Shown here: one piece after another, positions 23,701 through 31,695 of the stretch
How the letters are laid out: every line of letters starts with the position of its first letter
How positions within the stretch are numbered: the first letter of the stretch is position 1
From: Plakobranchus ocellatus
Taxonomy: Eukaryota > Mollusca > Gastropoda > Plakobranchidae
Assembly: GCA_019648995.1 (NCBI GenBank)
Contig: BLXT01000588.1
Coordinates: 3,362,951 to 3,399,726 of the forward strand
DNA length: 36,776 bases
Reading direction: 5' to 3'
Notes under the pieces: generated by a model
Seen by the model: only the letters and a program-made list of their open reading frames with translations
What the model was told of the DNA's origin: nothing
The model's database searches: none
Position numbers and translations under genes: made by a program

Positions 23701-24810
23701 GAAGGATTCATTTATTGATTGTATGTTAAGAAGAGTTAACTCTCTCCTTATGTGCTTTTTTTTCTGTTTTCTTCTCACAAAAGTGTAATATTACATTGGT
23801 TCAAGGAACCCCCCCCCCCCCCNNNNNNNNNNNNNTTTGAATCGCCCCTTAGCTTAAATTCTTTGTTTTATAAAGCTACAGTTTATTGCTCAGCATCAGA
23901 GGATAGCATAACATTTCAGTATGAAAAGTGAGCATAAGAGGGTCAGCTAATTTGTTCACATAGTAAAATAAAAATTATCAATGATCAAATCATTACTTGG
24001 AGCAATCTGGTATTTGATGAGTGCTCAGTGCTCCATGTAACCTAAGAAAAAGGCTTGTTTCTTTCTCTTTGCAAGCCCACATGATAAAACACATACATAT
24101 ACACCTTGCTCACTATTGCTGAATCAAGATTTGCACAACTTTCAATAAATGTGCAGGTCATAATCTTCCCCACTCCCCTCCCTTTGATGAGTCAATTGCT
24201 TTTCTGCCAGGTTTTAAAGCATTCCTTGTTGGTAAAAATACATGCCCCCCCCTCAAAAAAAAAAAATCCTCTCTCTTTCTGGCATATCTGGCTTTTGAGT
24301 TTCATTTGTTTCTCTCTCATTCGTTATGCCACTTAGTTCTCTCAATATTTTTTCTTCAAAACTGAAACATTTAACAGGATTTCTTCCAACACAGGTATTA
24401 TGAGTGCAATTTTAAAAATCAACTTACTAAATAGTACTGAAACAGTATTTAAACAAGATAATGACAATTATAATTCTTTGGGGTTTAAATTACATAATAG
24501 TTTCATGTTTATAAAAAAGGGTTATAATATTAAGAGTCAAATGTAGCCAATATATTGCACTGAGTCATTTTTAATTTAACTTTAAAGGTAAGAGACATAT
24601 ATACATACCTTTAAAATTTGATAAAACTGAGCTGGCTCTGTAATAACTTGAACTTGATCACCACTTATATAAAACTGAGGACCATGCTGTGACAACCAAC
24701 CGAATTTTTCTGTGACATGCCCATGGCCTTTAGTTGTAAGACCTGGAAGTTTACTAAGGCTATGCATCTCTAAACTGGTATCTTTGACTGGTGGGTGTGT
24801 ACAAAGGCAT
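8663..24810 (-). CDS. PGS1: PGS1, CDP-diacylglycerol--glycerol-3-phosphate 3-phosphatidyltransferase (seven exons; first and last exons not found)
   Basis: This enzyme joins CDP-diacylglycerol to glycerol-3-phosphate, making phosphatidylglycerophosphate, the committed step toward cardiolipin. It acts in mitochondria. Seven minus-strand exons (24810-24609, 22763-22686, 21977-21694, 21489-21308, 18089-17752, 12805-12580, 8745-8663) have GT donors and AG acceptors. Their phases agree throughout, giving 464 codons against roughly 550 residues in vertebrate PGS1. Family landmarks run in order: [34 protein letters not shown], the first HKD motif HIKIYLFD followed by GANLS and [29 protein letters not shown] (second HKD-like motif) and GSPNFG. 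The N-terminal import signal and the last ~40 residues are missing from my model. The large introns contain transposon relics. The gene diverges from DNAH17. Family identification is near certain; the terminal exons are not resolved. Confidence 0.96.
8746..10152. other. PGS1 intron, left part, no gene seen
   Basis: This AT-rich intron sequence lies between exon G and the second piggyBac relic. The minus-strand frame at 9655-9290 lacks conserved features. The last ~250 bp before 10153 are less AT-rich and may be the 5' untranslated part of the transposon. Confidence 0.5.
10153..11760 (+). pseudogene. piggyBac-type transposase relic, copy 2 (in a PGS1 intron)
   Basis: The N-terminus is intact for 135 codons from [20 protein letters not shown], with [15 protein letters not shown] and [16 protein letters not shown]. 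It then breaks at a stop at 10558. Later frames carry YWSRKPHR, a [13 protein letters not shown] block with [21 protein letters not shown] (first catalytic Asp kept), [37 protein letters not shown] (Asp to Asn in the usual DRADQ) and [18 protein letters not shown]. The order matches copy 1, so the two are members of one family. It lies antisense to PGS1 in the intron between exons F and G. The C-terminal Cys-rich domain is not visible. It is non-functional. Confidence 0.85.
12115..12537 (+). repeat. Unnamed ~425-bp dispersed repeat, copy 1
   Basis: It is similar over its full length to 28301-28724 in the same orientation, by eye roughly 85% identical. Long exact shared words include GTGGTCACCCATCAACAAAT, AGTGGTCACCC, TGCATGAATATTACCTCAC and ACAATTTTGGGGTC. 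It has no coding frame, no clear terminal inverted repeats and no visible RNA polymerase III boxes. It lies between the piggyBac copy 2 relic and PGS1 exon F, ending about 40 bp from that exon's donor. It could be a MITE, a 3' fragment of a longer element or a solo LTR. Confidence 0.85.
12580..12805 (-). CDS. PGS1: PGS1 exon F, second HKD-like motif
   Basis: This 226-nt exon lies between acceptor CTTTAG and donor GTGAGT. It encodes [20 protein letters not shown], then [14 protein letters not shown] and [13 protein letters not shown] is the second active-site half; as in other PGS1 proteins the Asp of a full HKD is not at the usual spacing. No stop codon interrupts it. A dispersed ~425-bp repeat ends about 40 bp from the donor site, so an insertion stopped just short of this exon. 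Confidence 0.97.
13195..14452 (+). mobile_element. LINE (I/Jockey-like) relic, 5' part with endonuclease domain
   Basis: The end of this stretch encodes [12 protein letters not shown] and [20 protein letters not shown], the core of an APE-type endonuclease of a non-LTR retrotransposon; the GDFN.H motif contains catalytic residues. Further left only scraps remain. [14 protein letters not shown] near 13270 may be a zinc-knuckle remnant of an ORF1 protein, but that is weak. Stops and frameshifts are frequent. The reading breaks at 14453, where a hAT-like element is inserted, and resumes at 16252. Confidence 0.72.
15147..15330 (+). repeat. Tandem duplication (91-bp period) with CT/CA microsatellites
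   Basis: A unit starting near TCGATGTG, with TTCTTAGGCAATG and TTTGTCCAGTCTCTCTC, occurs at 15147 and again at 15238 with a few differences. Each copy ends in a (CT)n run and the first also has (CA)n. Translation gives Ser/Leu-rich nonsense. It lies inside the hAT-like element. Confidence 0.85.
15817..15975 (-). mobile_element. tRNA-derived SINE, copy 1
   Basis: On the minus strand this begins with a tRNA-like head. The A-box-like GGTAGCACAGTGGCTTGCG is followed by the B box GGTTCGAGCC within a perfect T-arm (GCGGG-TTCGAGC-CCCGC). It continues into an unrelated tail ending in CTATATACAAAAACTCAAAC. The body is flanked by an exact 14-bp duplication, TGAAGGCTTGATAA (15803-15816 and 15976-15989), proof of insertion by target-primed reverse transcription. 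The head's ends, GGGCGCCGGTAGC and GCTACCGACGCCC, can pair over 12 of 13 bases. Confidence 0.9.
16252..16872 (+). mobile_element. LINE (I/Jockey-like) relic, 3' part
   Basis: Reading resumes as SGSYLEKL, then (after a frameshift) [20 protein letters not shown], which continues the interrupted endonuclease domain. The reverse transcriptase is missing, so an internal deletion has occurred. From 16667 the C-terminal module reads [20 protein letters not shown] and then [15 protein letters not shown], the Cys/His knuckle typical of such LINE ORF2 ends. A SINE sits directly at the right end, in the target CAACTCTTGCAG. Confidence 0.75.
16873..17035 (-). mobile_element. tRNA-derived SINE, copy 2
   Basis: This is the same element as at 15817 in the same orientation, with a T-arm GCGGG-TTCGAGG-CCCGC and an identical A-box region. 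An exact 12-bp duplication, CAACTCTTGCAG, flanks it (16861-16872 and 17036-17047). The A-rich tail on the minus strand ends CTCAACTAAAAAA. It differs from copy 1 at only a handful of sites, so both look fairly recent. Confidence 0.9.
17048..17751. other. PGS1 intron E/F, right part, no gene seen
   Basis: This is non-coding intron between SINE copy 2 and exon E. It holds poly-A near 17221 and a (GA)n tract around 17687-17705 next to exon E's donor. Confidence 0.5.
17752..18089 (-). CDS. PGS1: PGS1 exon E
   Basis: The exon runs from the acceptor at 18090 (TTTCAG) to a weaker donor GTTACC and joins in frame on both sides. It is 338 nt and includes [29 protein letters not shown] and ILMASPQ, the middle of the enzyme between the two HKD halves. 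Reading past 17752 on the reverse strand runs into a GA/AAAC-rich low-complexity intron, so the open reading continuing there is not coding. Confidence 0.96.
18090..19527. other. PGS1 intron D/E, left part, no gene seen
   Basis: AT-rich intron. Small open frames on both strands lack conserved features. Confidence 0.5.
19528..20150 (-). mobile_element. LINE 3' fragment (minus) in a PGS1 intron
   Basis: Read on the minus strand, the fragment gives [90 protein letters not shown] and [12 protein letters not shown], then a (TGA)n tail (TCA repeats at 19528-19542 on the plus strand). This is the region C-terminal to the reverse transcriptase of an endonuclease-type LINE. It is the same family as the copy in DNAH17 intron 1. 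It is 5'-truncated near 20150, has an internal A-run insertion, and lies in the same direction as PGS1. Confidence 0.82.
20151..21307. other. PGS1 intron D/E, right part, no gene seen
   Basis: Non-coding intron. The overlapping frames on both strands at 20551-20865 look like chance ORFs. Confidence 0.5.
21308..21489 (-). CDS. PGS1: PGS1 exon D
   Basis: This 182-nt exon begins after CTGCAG by completing the split glycine codon and ends one base into the next codon before GTAAGT. It reads [19 protein letters not shown], then [12 protein letters not shown] and DWDIHPYKG. The [13 protein letters not shown] segment sits directly behind the first HKD motif in the family and forms part of the substrate pocket. 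Confidence 0.97.
21694..21977 (-). CDS. PGS1: PGS1 exon C, first HKD motif
   Basis: This 284-nt exon starts in phase 0 after acceptor AATAG and ends two bases into a glycine codon before GTGAGC. It encodes [48 protein letters not shown] and [15 protein letters not shown]. The H-x-K-x4-D motif of the phospholipase D superfamily supplies one half of the active site. Catalytic His, Lys and Asp are all present. Confidence 0.97.
21978..22685. other. PGS1 intron B/C, no gene seen
   Basis: AT-rich intron with no recognisable element. Confidence 0.55.
22686..22763 (-). CDS. PGS1: PGS1 exon B
   Basis: This is a 78-nt, phase-0 exon of 26 codons, too short to stand out as an ORF. Reverse-strand acceptor TATTTAG and donor GTATGT flank it. 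It reads [20 protein letters not shown] and then GLEQDL. The SLYLGTG..E..L signature is characteristic of PGS1 and joins exactly in frame to both neighbouring exons. Confidence 0.95.
22764..24608. other. PGS1 intron A/B with an assembly gap
   Basis: This intron holds an (AAT)n tract at about 23492-23511 and a C-run into an N gap at 23809-23835. No transposon protein fragments were recognised. The plus-strand frames at 23116-23430 and 24106-24336 lack conserved features. Confidence 0.55.
23809..23835. other. C-homopolymer followed by a 13-base N gap
   Basis: Fourteen C residues (23809-23822) run directly into 13 N (23823-23835). The true length across the gap is unknown. It is likely a sequencing stop at a G/C homopolymer. 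Confidence 0.95.
24609..24810 (-). CDS. PGS1: PGS1 exon A (most 5' exon found)
   Basis: The reverse strand reads an acceptor ATTCCAG, then a one-base codon remainder and 67 codons, then the donor GTATGT. The peptide includes [17 protein letters not shown] and [12 protein letters not shown], the N-terminal part of the catalytic region. An in-frame ATG lies at 24767-24765. The exon begins in mid-codon behind a good acceptor and has no obvious import signal, so an upstream coding exon is expected between 24.8 and 30.5 kb. I could not find it. Confidence 0.93.
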
Positions 24811-27800
24811 CTGGAATAAAGAGCAAATTTTTCAAAATTTTACATTGGAAAGACATGCAATTTTTAAAAAAAATATATATATTTCTTGTTCATAAATTTG
24901 AACAGTACAATTAAGATAGCGAAAAAAATTCTGTATTCCTGAAACAGTGCATATTTGCAAGAAACAAAGGAATGAAGACTTAACAAAGCAAAATCTTCAA
25001 CAAGACTTAAATGATGAGCTTTTAAAAATCACAATGAATAAATCAATAAATTAAATATTTGAAAAAGAAATTCTTTTTGCCGCTATTTTTAAGTAATCAG
25101 GCTTTTGCTGTAACCACAAGCTAAACATTTTGTTTCAAGTGTTTTTAATTTTTTGGATCATTTTCATAAAACTATATTCTTTTTGCTACGTTGCTTATTT
25201 CTGTTTCTCTTGAAAATTGGAGAAAACAAGATTTTTAAAGTATTTTTATAAATTTCCATAGCCAGAAAAAGTAAAAGACTTATTTTCATTCACCGTATGT
25301 TACAGTTTTTACAATTTTATTCCTGTGGATGTTTTCTGAAAAGAGTGAAAGTACCACTTTTTTTTTTTCTAGATTAAGTAAGATGGGTGTGCTTCCCGTA
25401 GGTAAGGGGTAAAATCATTTTGCTTTTTTTTTTCTTCATAAAAGTTTTACAATTCTCCTCTTGTACGGGCCTATCCAGTTTTGTTCTAGATTAAATTTCA
25501 GACAGTTAAGCTAATTGATAAGGAAACTTTTTATTGTATATCTTTTTATAATTTAGTGGTGGGTAAAAATGGCTAAAAGCAATTTTATATATGATCTTTT
25601 TGAGTCAAGTCGACGGTCTTGTTTGAACCAAGGTGTAGTGTTAATAAATGTTTGGCTCTTGAGTAAACAACCATATGATAAGTGTAGAAAACCTTTTAAG
25701 AAATGAAAGTAATCTGAGTGATTTTGGTTTGCTTTGTAGTGTTACGTTGCACTTAAACAGTCAATTATTTATTTGGCTCTCAAATTTATTTAATACCATC
25801 TTTTTTCACACCATTTTGTTTGGATAGAAACATATAGATTTCAGTTAGCCACAGTAAAATTACGCTATTTATTCATAAAGTGAAAGAGAAACTCAAAAAT
25901 GTCATGAAGTACTGAAAAAGTTGCCAATAATTATCACCATATTAAAAAAATAACATTTATTTATGATTATTTAAACTCTATGTGATAAATTTGGTGCATG
26001 CCCCAAAGATAATTTTTTTTTCAGTCCTGCTACTGCTTCGGAAGGTGGAACTGGCCCTGCAGCTAGGCTGGTGTGTTACTGATGCTGAGCAGAGAAATTG
26101 AAGAGCTAATGGCCCAGTAAGCCCAATAAAGGAGACTCTTAGATAGTCTTATGTAACTTTGAAACTCTGAAACTTTTTGCCACTGTTACAAATATTTGTT
26201 CAAAATACATATGGAACGAAAAAAAAATAATCTTTGTTTATTGTAAAAAGTCGATATGGTGAAACAGTACATATTCATTTTTTAAAATGTCAAATATTCA
26301 CACAAGAAAAGAAACTGGATGGTTGCTGGACTGCTTACCAGCTTGTGATATTGCAATATTTATTTATAATCATTAAATCATGTGCAAAAGGGACACATTA
26401 TTTTTTCACATCACTTGTCTTATAATTGAAAAAAAAAAGCCATTGCTGAATCAGGGCTGATCAACTCAAACTCAGATACATAATCTGAAAGAATAATGAG
26501 AGGGGTTTTTCATTCCTGAAAGTGTAAAAGACCTACTGGTTTTTTTAAAAAAAACTACTTTGTTATACTTAAACAATTTTCAGGTAGATTTTTAAAATTG
26601 TCACCTTGACTAAAATTGTATCTTTTTATCATAATTGAATGTGGCTTTTTGTGCAAATTCAAAAATCTTTCCAAAATAAACAATTGTAAAATTAATGGAT
26701 TGCTCGAGATCTTTGTTCATACTCTAATAGCAATATATATGATATCTAATAACTTAACATTAATGACCAAATGAAGGCAATTTCAGTCAACTTTGATTCA
26801 TTTTATAATTTTCTAAATTTATTAGTACATAATTTAGTTAAAAAACAAAGACATCTTTCAAACTTTTGAAAACAATGAAGCTCTCAATATGTTCATATAA
26901 TAGCAGCTGAGCTTTGTTTAATCAGCTCCAACTCAGCAAAGGTTTTGGTAATATGGCCTATAAGATATGATGCAAAGAAGATGAACCCAAGTTGGAAAGC
27001 ATCCAAGGATAGTTCCCTCAGCTGCAAATTTGGATGTCTTGCCAAATCCATATTCTGGATGATCCTCTTTTCTTAATCTATCTATAGGTTACAAGGGGGA
27101 CTTTCTTTTAAACTTTGTACCTTTGTAGAGGACCTGATTAAAAAATTAGGAAATGCCATAGGTCGTTGCTCATGACGTACTTCACCATACAAACACAACA
27201 AAAAAGTGTAAATTAATTACAAACATAGACGTCATGTATTCTATGGTTGCTTATTTGTAGTGATTAGAAAGAATATGAGTCACATGTTCCAAAATATACA
27301 TAAACAAGAGACCTAAAGGCATCACAGTATTGAGTAGACCAGAACCACATTCTTGTGAAAACTATCAAATAAGATCAAGCCTACAATTCACAATTTCTGA
27401 CAATGCATGGCAGCCACCAGATATCATTCTTCACTTAGAATAAAAGCAAAGTTAATTTTAAGTTTTTTTTATTTGTCTTAAAGGAGAAAAAAATATGGTC
27501 CTGTGAAGGTCACTTGGCACTGGCTGTCCATTTAAACTGTTGCATCCTGTCACATTTAATTTTTTCTACACTTAAGTCAAGCAATATTAAAATCAGTTCC
27601 GTTTAAAATCTTGATTGGCACGAAATGAGGCGCATTCAATTTTTTTAAGCCTTGGAGGGGTAACTTTTATTTCCATCAGTCCTTTTCTGTCACACTGCAT
27701 CCACGCATCTCTGTAAAAAGAGACGACCATGTCGGCAACTCTAATACTAGGTCATGTTTACCATTGAATGTTTTGTTTTTTTACAATCAATATCCAGTTT

Positions 27801-28236
27801 CACAAAAAAAAAACAACAAAAAAAAAACCCTTGAACACTTCTTGTTTTAAATTGCAGGAAACAAGGTAATTGTAAAAGATATAAGCACCATCAGTCACAA
27901 GCTACATCTAGTTTCATCACATTTTCATATATTGCAATTGGCCTAATGTAATTGTATAAGTTTTTTTTTGTAATATGACTCAAAATCTTTCTTCGAACCC
28001 TTACGCAAAGATGCTAAATTCTGAGTAAATGGCAGTTCATTCATGTGCCAGTTGCCACTCTTGCTTTTCACATTATAATCATTTAATGACAGGAAAATGA
28101 AACAATTTTGTAAGATCATCACTTTCTTTTTATATCTAAATTCATTGCTGAATTGGACCTGATAAACTAGAATTCGGCAGCCCTTATTCAAGATGGCTAT
28201 ATGGAGAGGGGATCAATTTTTTCCAAAAATTGTAAA
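24811..28236. other. Left part of the PGS1-DNAH17 interval, no gene recognised
   Basis: This should contain, or lead to, the missing first PGS1 exon on the minus strand, ending two bases into a codon. I found no candidate with an import-signal-like peptide and the right phase. A moderately G-rich stretch near 26030-26140 is not recognised. The minus-strand frame at 28191-27943 shows no conserved motif. Confidence 0.45.
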
Positions 28237-28288
28237 TGATCCAAGAGAAAAGATATATATATATATATATATCTTTTTTCTTGGATCA
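28237..28288. repeat. Near-perfect 52-bp palindrome with AT core
   Basis: TGATCCAAGAGAAAAGATAT... pairs with ...ATATCTTTTTTCTTGGATCA: 26-base arms, one mismatch, no loop. It could extrude as a cruciform. It stands 12 bp before copy 2 of the ~425-bp repeat. Confidence 0.9.
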
Positions 28289-28300
28289 AATCATATTTGA

Positions 28301-28724
28301 GGGTTTTCCAAAACATGGGCTGTCATCATAGTTATGTGCGAACCCTTTTCTACAAGTCCTATTTGAAAAAATTTAACCCATCAATACATAAATTTTGATT
28401 TAGTGAGTGTGATGGGATAAGAAGTACTGCTCTATGTTTAAAAAATCAGTTTAAAACATCCTTGCTGTTTAAATTAACAAAATAAGTTTCGAACATAATT
28501 ATGATGACAAAATAGCCAAAAAAGTGGTCACCCATCAACAAATTAAGCTCATTCACAACCAAGTGAAGAGACATAGATTATTTTTTTTAACATGGATCTA
28601 CTGCTGCTGCTATCCAAATCTGCATGAATATTACCTCACTGATACTCAATTGGGCTTTTCCCTTTTGTAACTGGAGAATCTTTTTTTCAAAATGCAGGAA
28701 AAAGCGTGACACAATTTTGGGGTC
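28301..28724 (+). repeat. Unnamed ~425-bp dispersed repeat, copy 2
   Basis: This is the partner of 12115-12537. Similarity starts at GGGTTT, about a dozen bases after a near-perfect AT-cored palindrome, and ends at TGGGGTC in both copies. Differences are scattered substitutions and small indels, so the copies are old. There is no piggyBac sequence near this copy, which argues that the repeat is not simply the 3' end of that transposon. Confidence 0.85.
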
Positions 28725-28847
28725 CACCTTTTGGCAATTGCTCATGTAGCTATATTATTTTCTTAATGGATGATAAATTTTAAATTTGTCAACAGTTGAC
28801 TTAACTTCAACTTTCCTTCATTTTTTGTCATATTATTGAACGGTAGT

Positions 28848-29120
28848 ATTAACTACTACAGAGTGACGATATATCAATTAACAGGCATTAAATAATGCTT
28901 AGGCCTAATATCTACAGAGTGCTGATGTATCAATTAAGAGGCTGTTAATTGCTACAGAGTGACCATTACACTTTTATTTACAGAGCTTGCAAAGGATATT
29001 TTGTGCTCTTCCCTTCTGAGTGACGATAAATTTTGGGTCACAATGAAGGATATTTTATAACACTTCAGTGACTGGTGAGTAGGCCTAGCTAGTTTTTCTC
29101 CTCATCACTCTGTAGTAATT
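28848..29120. repeat. Possible MITE with TACTACAGAGTGAYGA inverted ends
   Basis: ACTACTACAGAGTGACGA (about 28852-28869) has an inverted partner, TCATCACTCTGTAGTAATT (29102-29120). CTACAGAGTG also recurs directly at about 28912 and 28952, each time near ATCAATTAA or TTAATT. The pattern fits a small non-autonomous element with subterminal repeats, but no target duplication is clear. Confidence 0.4.
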
Positions 29121-29650
29121 GATGTTATTTTGCTATCTTATATTGAAATATCAGGATAATCACTAAATCAGGGGACATTAGATCTACCTTCAAGTGCTAC
29201 AAACGAAATAAAGATGTCGTAAGCGTAAAATTGGATACTTCTGACTTAAATCAGATCCGATAGTACCCGTATTTCAGTGTCAATAGAAACTACCTTTTCT
29301 AAAAATAGTTTAGTTTCATGATATCAAGGCTCTAATTCTATTCGCCAAGATGATCAGCTAGCTCTAGATTTTGATACGATTGATTTTCGGTGATTTTAAT
29401 ACTGAGTGTTTTGATTTAAATCTAGGTCACAAACTTGACAAGATCGGGTCTGATTGAAGTCAGTAGTACCTACAATTGTGAATATATATATATTTTGTGT
29501 GAAAATATCACTATTTGGCCTACGGCCGCTTCATTTCGTCTGTAGCACATGAGATGATGAGGGTAGATTTAGACGTTGGTAGGCCTGTTCCCGGATTATC
29601 CCGAAAGATATCCAAAATCATCCTGAAAGTCCGATTTAAAGTCAGTAGTA

Positions 29651-29719
29651 GATAGATCTATCATAGATAGATCTAGATTCTAGATCTAAAAATTTAGATC
29701 TAGATCTGTCTAGATCTGT
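29651..29719. repeat. AGATCT hexamer-rich patch
   Basis: TAGATCTAGATC and close variants recur through about 70 bp. The same word appears near 1407, 1530, 2450, 2605, 2650, 6387, 10487, 11797 and 21860. Confidence 0.8.
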
Positions 29720-29759
29720 ATTTTTACTTTACAACTTTTAACTATTTTTACTACTTTTA

Positions 29760-29853
29760 ACAACTTTATAAGGTTAACTGAGAATGGGTATGAGTGGAGG
29801 AACATGATAACCAATGTCTGTTCCAGACAAGGTACCTCATGATGATGATGACT
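29760..29853 (+). mobile_element. Very short LINE 3' end (94 bp)
   Basis: From ACAACTTTATAAGGTTAA to GTTCCAGACAAGGTACC and a short (ATG)n tail, this matches the last ~90 bp of the LINE in DNAH17 intron 1 (33345-33430). It is an extreme 5'-truncation, as commonly left by target-primed reverse transcription. Confidence 0.8.
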
Positions 29854-30536
29854 TTTAAAATAGCCAACGAAATTATACCTTACCTTTTGGGTTTGCGGGG
29901 CTGGATTATTCTTGTTAATGTTCTTAATTTTCTATTTACTCGGAAAGCTGACGCCATAGTTAGATATAGAAATATTATTGTTTAAAAGCAAATATATGTC
30001 GAACTTTTTTTACTATTATCAATACCATCCTCTATGAAAGCGAAGATTCAACAAGTTGCAAATCAAAAGCAAAAACATCATGAGAGTTATTTCCCTTTTA
30101 GAAATTTAGGGGGCTTTGACATAAAGTTTTCTTTTGTCTGTCTGTAAAGTGATTACAATAGTTTCGTATATTTTATTTTAATATAGACAATTTATTTAAG
30201 CTATCATTTTTTTTTATTCTTAATTTAAAGTTTAAATATTAAAAAAAAACTTGACAGATGAAAATGCAGTTGCAAAACATGACATTTAATGAAATAGAAT
30301 ATAGCTCTGTGGGAATTTGTATTGGAACATTTAGTGTTAAAATAGTTTGGAGGGTTAGTTTAATTAAGTTTCTTTTCCTCTTCATGAGCAACCATCTCAC
30401 ATTGAATAAACTTTGTTTCTGATAATAATCAATGCATAGAACTCAGTGGAAGGTATTGAAAAATATTTCAACGATCAAATAAACAAATAATATTTGTCGT
30501 GCACAATAAACTTACTTTCACAATAAACGTGTTTTT
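29854..30536. other. Interval before the DNAH17 promoter region, no gene seen
   Basis: AT-rich and non-coding until about 30500, where CpG content rises toward the X-box-like sites. Confidence 0.5.
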
Positions 30537-30572
30537 GTTCCCCATAACAACGACTCCGCCGCCTATGGCAAC
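30537..30572 (+). promoter_or_regulatory. Two X-box-like RFX motifs upstream of DNAH17
   Basis: GTTCCCCATAACAAC (30537-30551) and GCCGCCTATGGCAAC (30558-30572) each resemble the RFX X-box, which is an inverted repeat of GTNRCC and RGYAAC with a short spacer. Each has five or six of six matches in each half and a spacer of three. They lie about 210-250 bp before the dynein start codon in a locally CpG-rich stretch. RFX and FOXJ1 control axonemal dynein genes in animals, so the placement fits; binding is inferred only. Confidence 0.5.
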
Positions 30573-30783
30573 GCATAACATAGTCGTGCCCTCGATTAAG
30601 CTCACCTTGTATGTCTGTGGGATCGAGGGACAAAGTATCTTTCACCATATTATTTTGTGTCACCTGTTTTGTGTTAGCTTAAAATGAAATATCAAGATTA
30701 GAAGCTGTTGCGAAAAATCTTTTGAATTGAAAAGCATTGAATTTTGTGTTTAGACTGCGGTCAATCGTAGTTTAACAATTAAA

Positions 30784-31140
30784 ATGGCCAGCGAACTAGA
30801 AATAGGCGACTCTCGGGTCGAATTTATCGCTGACTATGTCCTAAAAACATTGAAAATCAAACCAGACAAATGGACAAAGATGTACAGCCTTGACGAGAAC
30901 AAGCAAATGTTTATGGATTTTTTTGAAAAGCCTGAACTTAACACTCTTGTTGTCATTGCTACCACAGCAGGTGGGTTAGTAGTGCAGTATGAATGGCCAA
31001 CGAATCCAAAGGCAAAAGCATGCTATTTCGTAAGACGGTCCAGGGATGGCATCCAGAAAGACACTGTTTTAAGAAATGCTCTGATTTATGGAGATCTGTC
31101 AACGTCACCACTGGATCAACTATCAGCTTTTGTAGATGAG
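30784..31140 (+). CDS. DNAH17: DNAH17 exon 1
   Basis: Exon 1 carries the start codon in a strong context (TTAAAATGGCC) and 119 codons, ending GTAGATGAG before donor GTAGGC. The peptide opens MASELEIGDSRVEFIADYVL and ends SPLDQLSAFVDE. Reading into the intron adds a non-conserved tail (VGYNLISFFF) that should be discarded. Confidence 0.94.
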
Positions 31141-31506
31141 GTAGGCTACAATTTAATATCTTTTTTTTTTCTTATTGATTCAAGTATTCTCTTAACTTAT
31201 CGAGTATAGGCTACCGATTTCAGCCTAAACTGGGCTCAATTCAGCAACAATAATGAATTATGCAATCGTTTAAACACGCATATGATTTGAAAATTAAGTA
31301 CCATAACAGTGAAATTTATTTTTAAAAAAACCAACGAAACAAATAACTATTCCCCTTCTCAGATATGAAAGTAAACAATAGAGATGCAAACAAAAGTTTA
31401 GAGCTAAACAAACAGACAGATAGATAGACAGACGAGCGGGCAGGCAGGCAGGCAGGCAGACAGACAGACAGACAGGCAGGCAGGCAGGAAAACAGTCAGA
31501 CAAAAT

Positions 31507-31599
<93 letters not shown>

Positions 31600-31619
31600 G
31601 AGACAGACAGGCAGATAGA

Positions 31620-31650
<31 letters not shown>

Positions 31651-31652
31651 CC

Positions 31653-31695
<43 letters not shown>

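Noticed and set aside
30475-30663. Candidate first exon of PGS1 on the minus strand (basic peptide MRCHRRRSRCYGEQKHVYCE before a GTAAGT donor)
   Set aside because: None of its frames ends in the phase required by the acceptor at 24810. The peptide is not recognisable, and the segment overlaps the DNAH17 upstream region.
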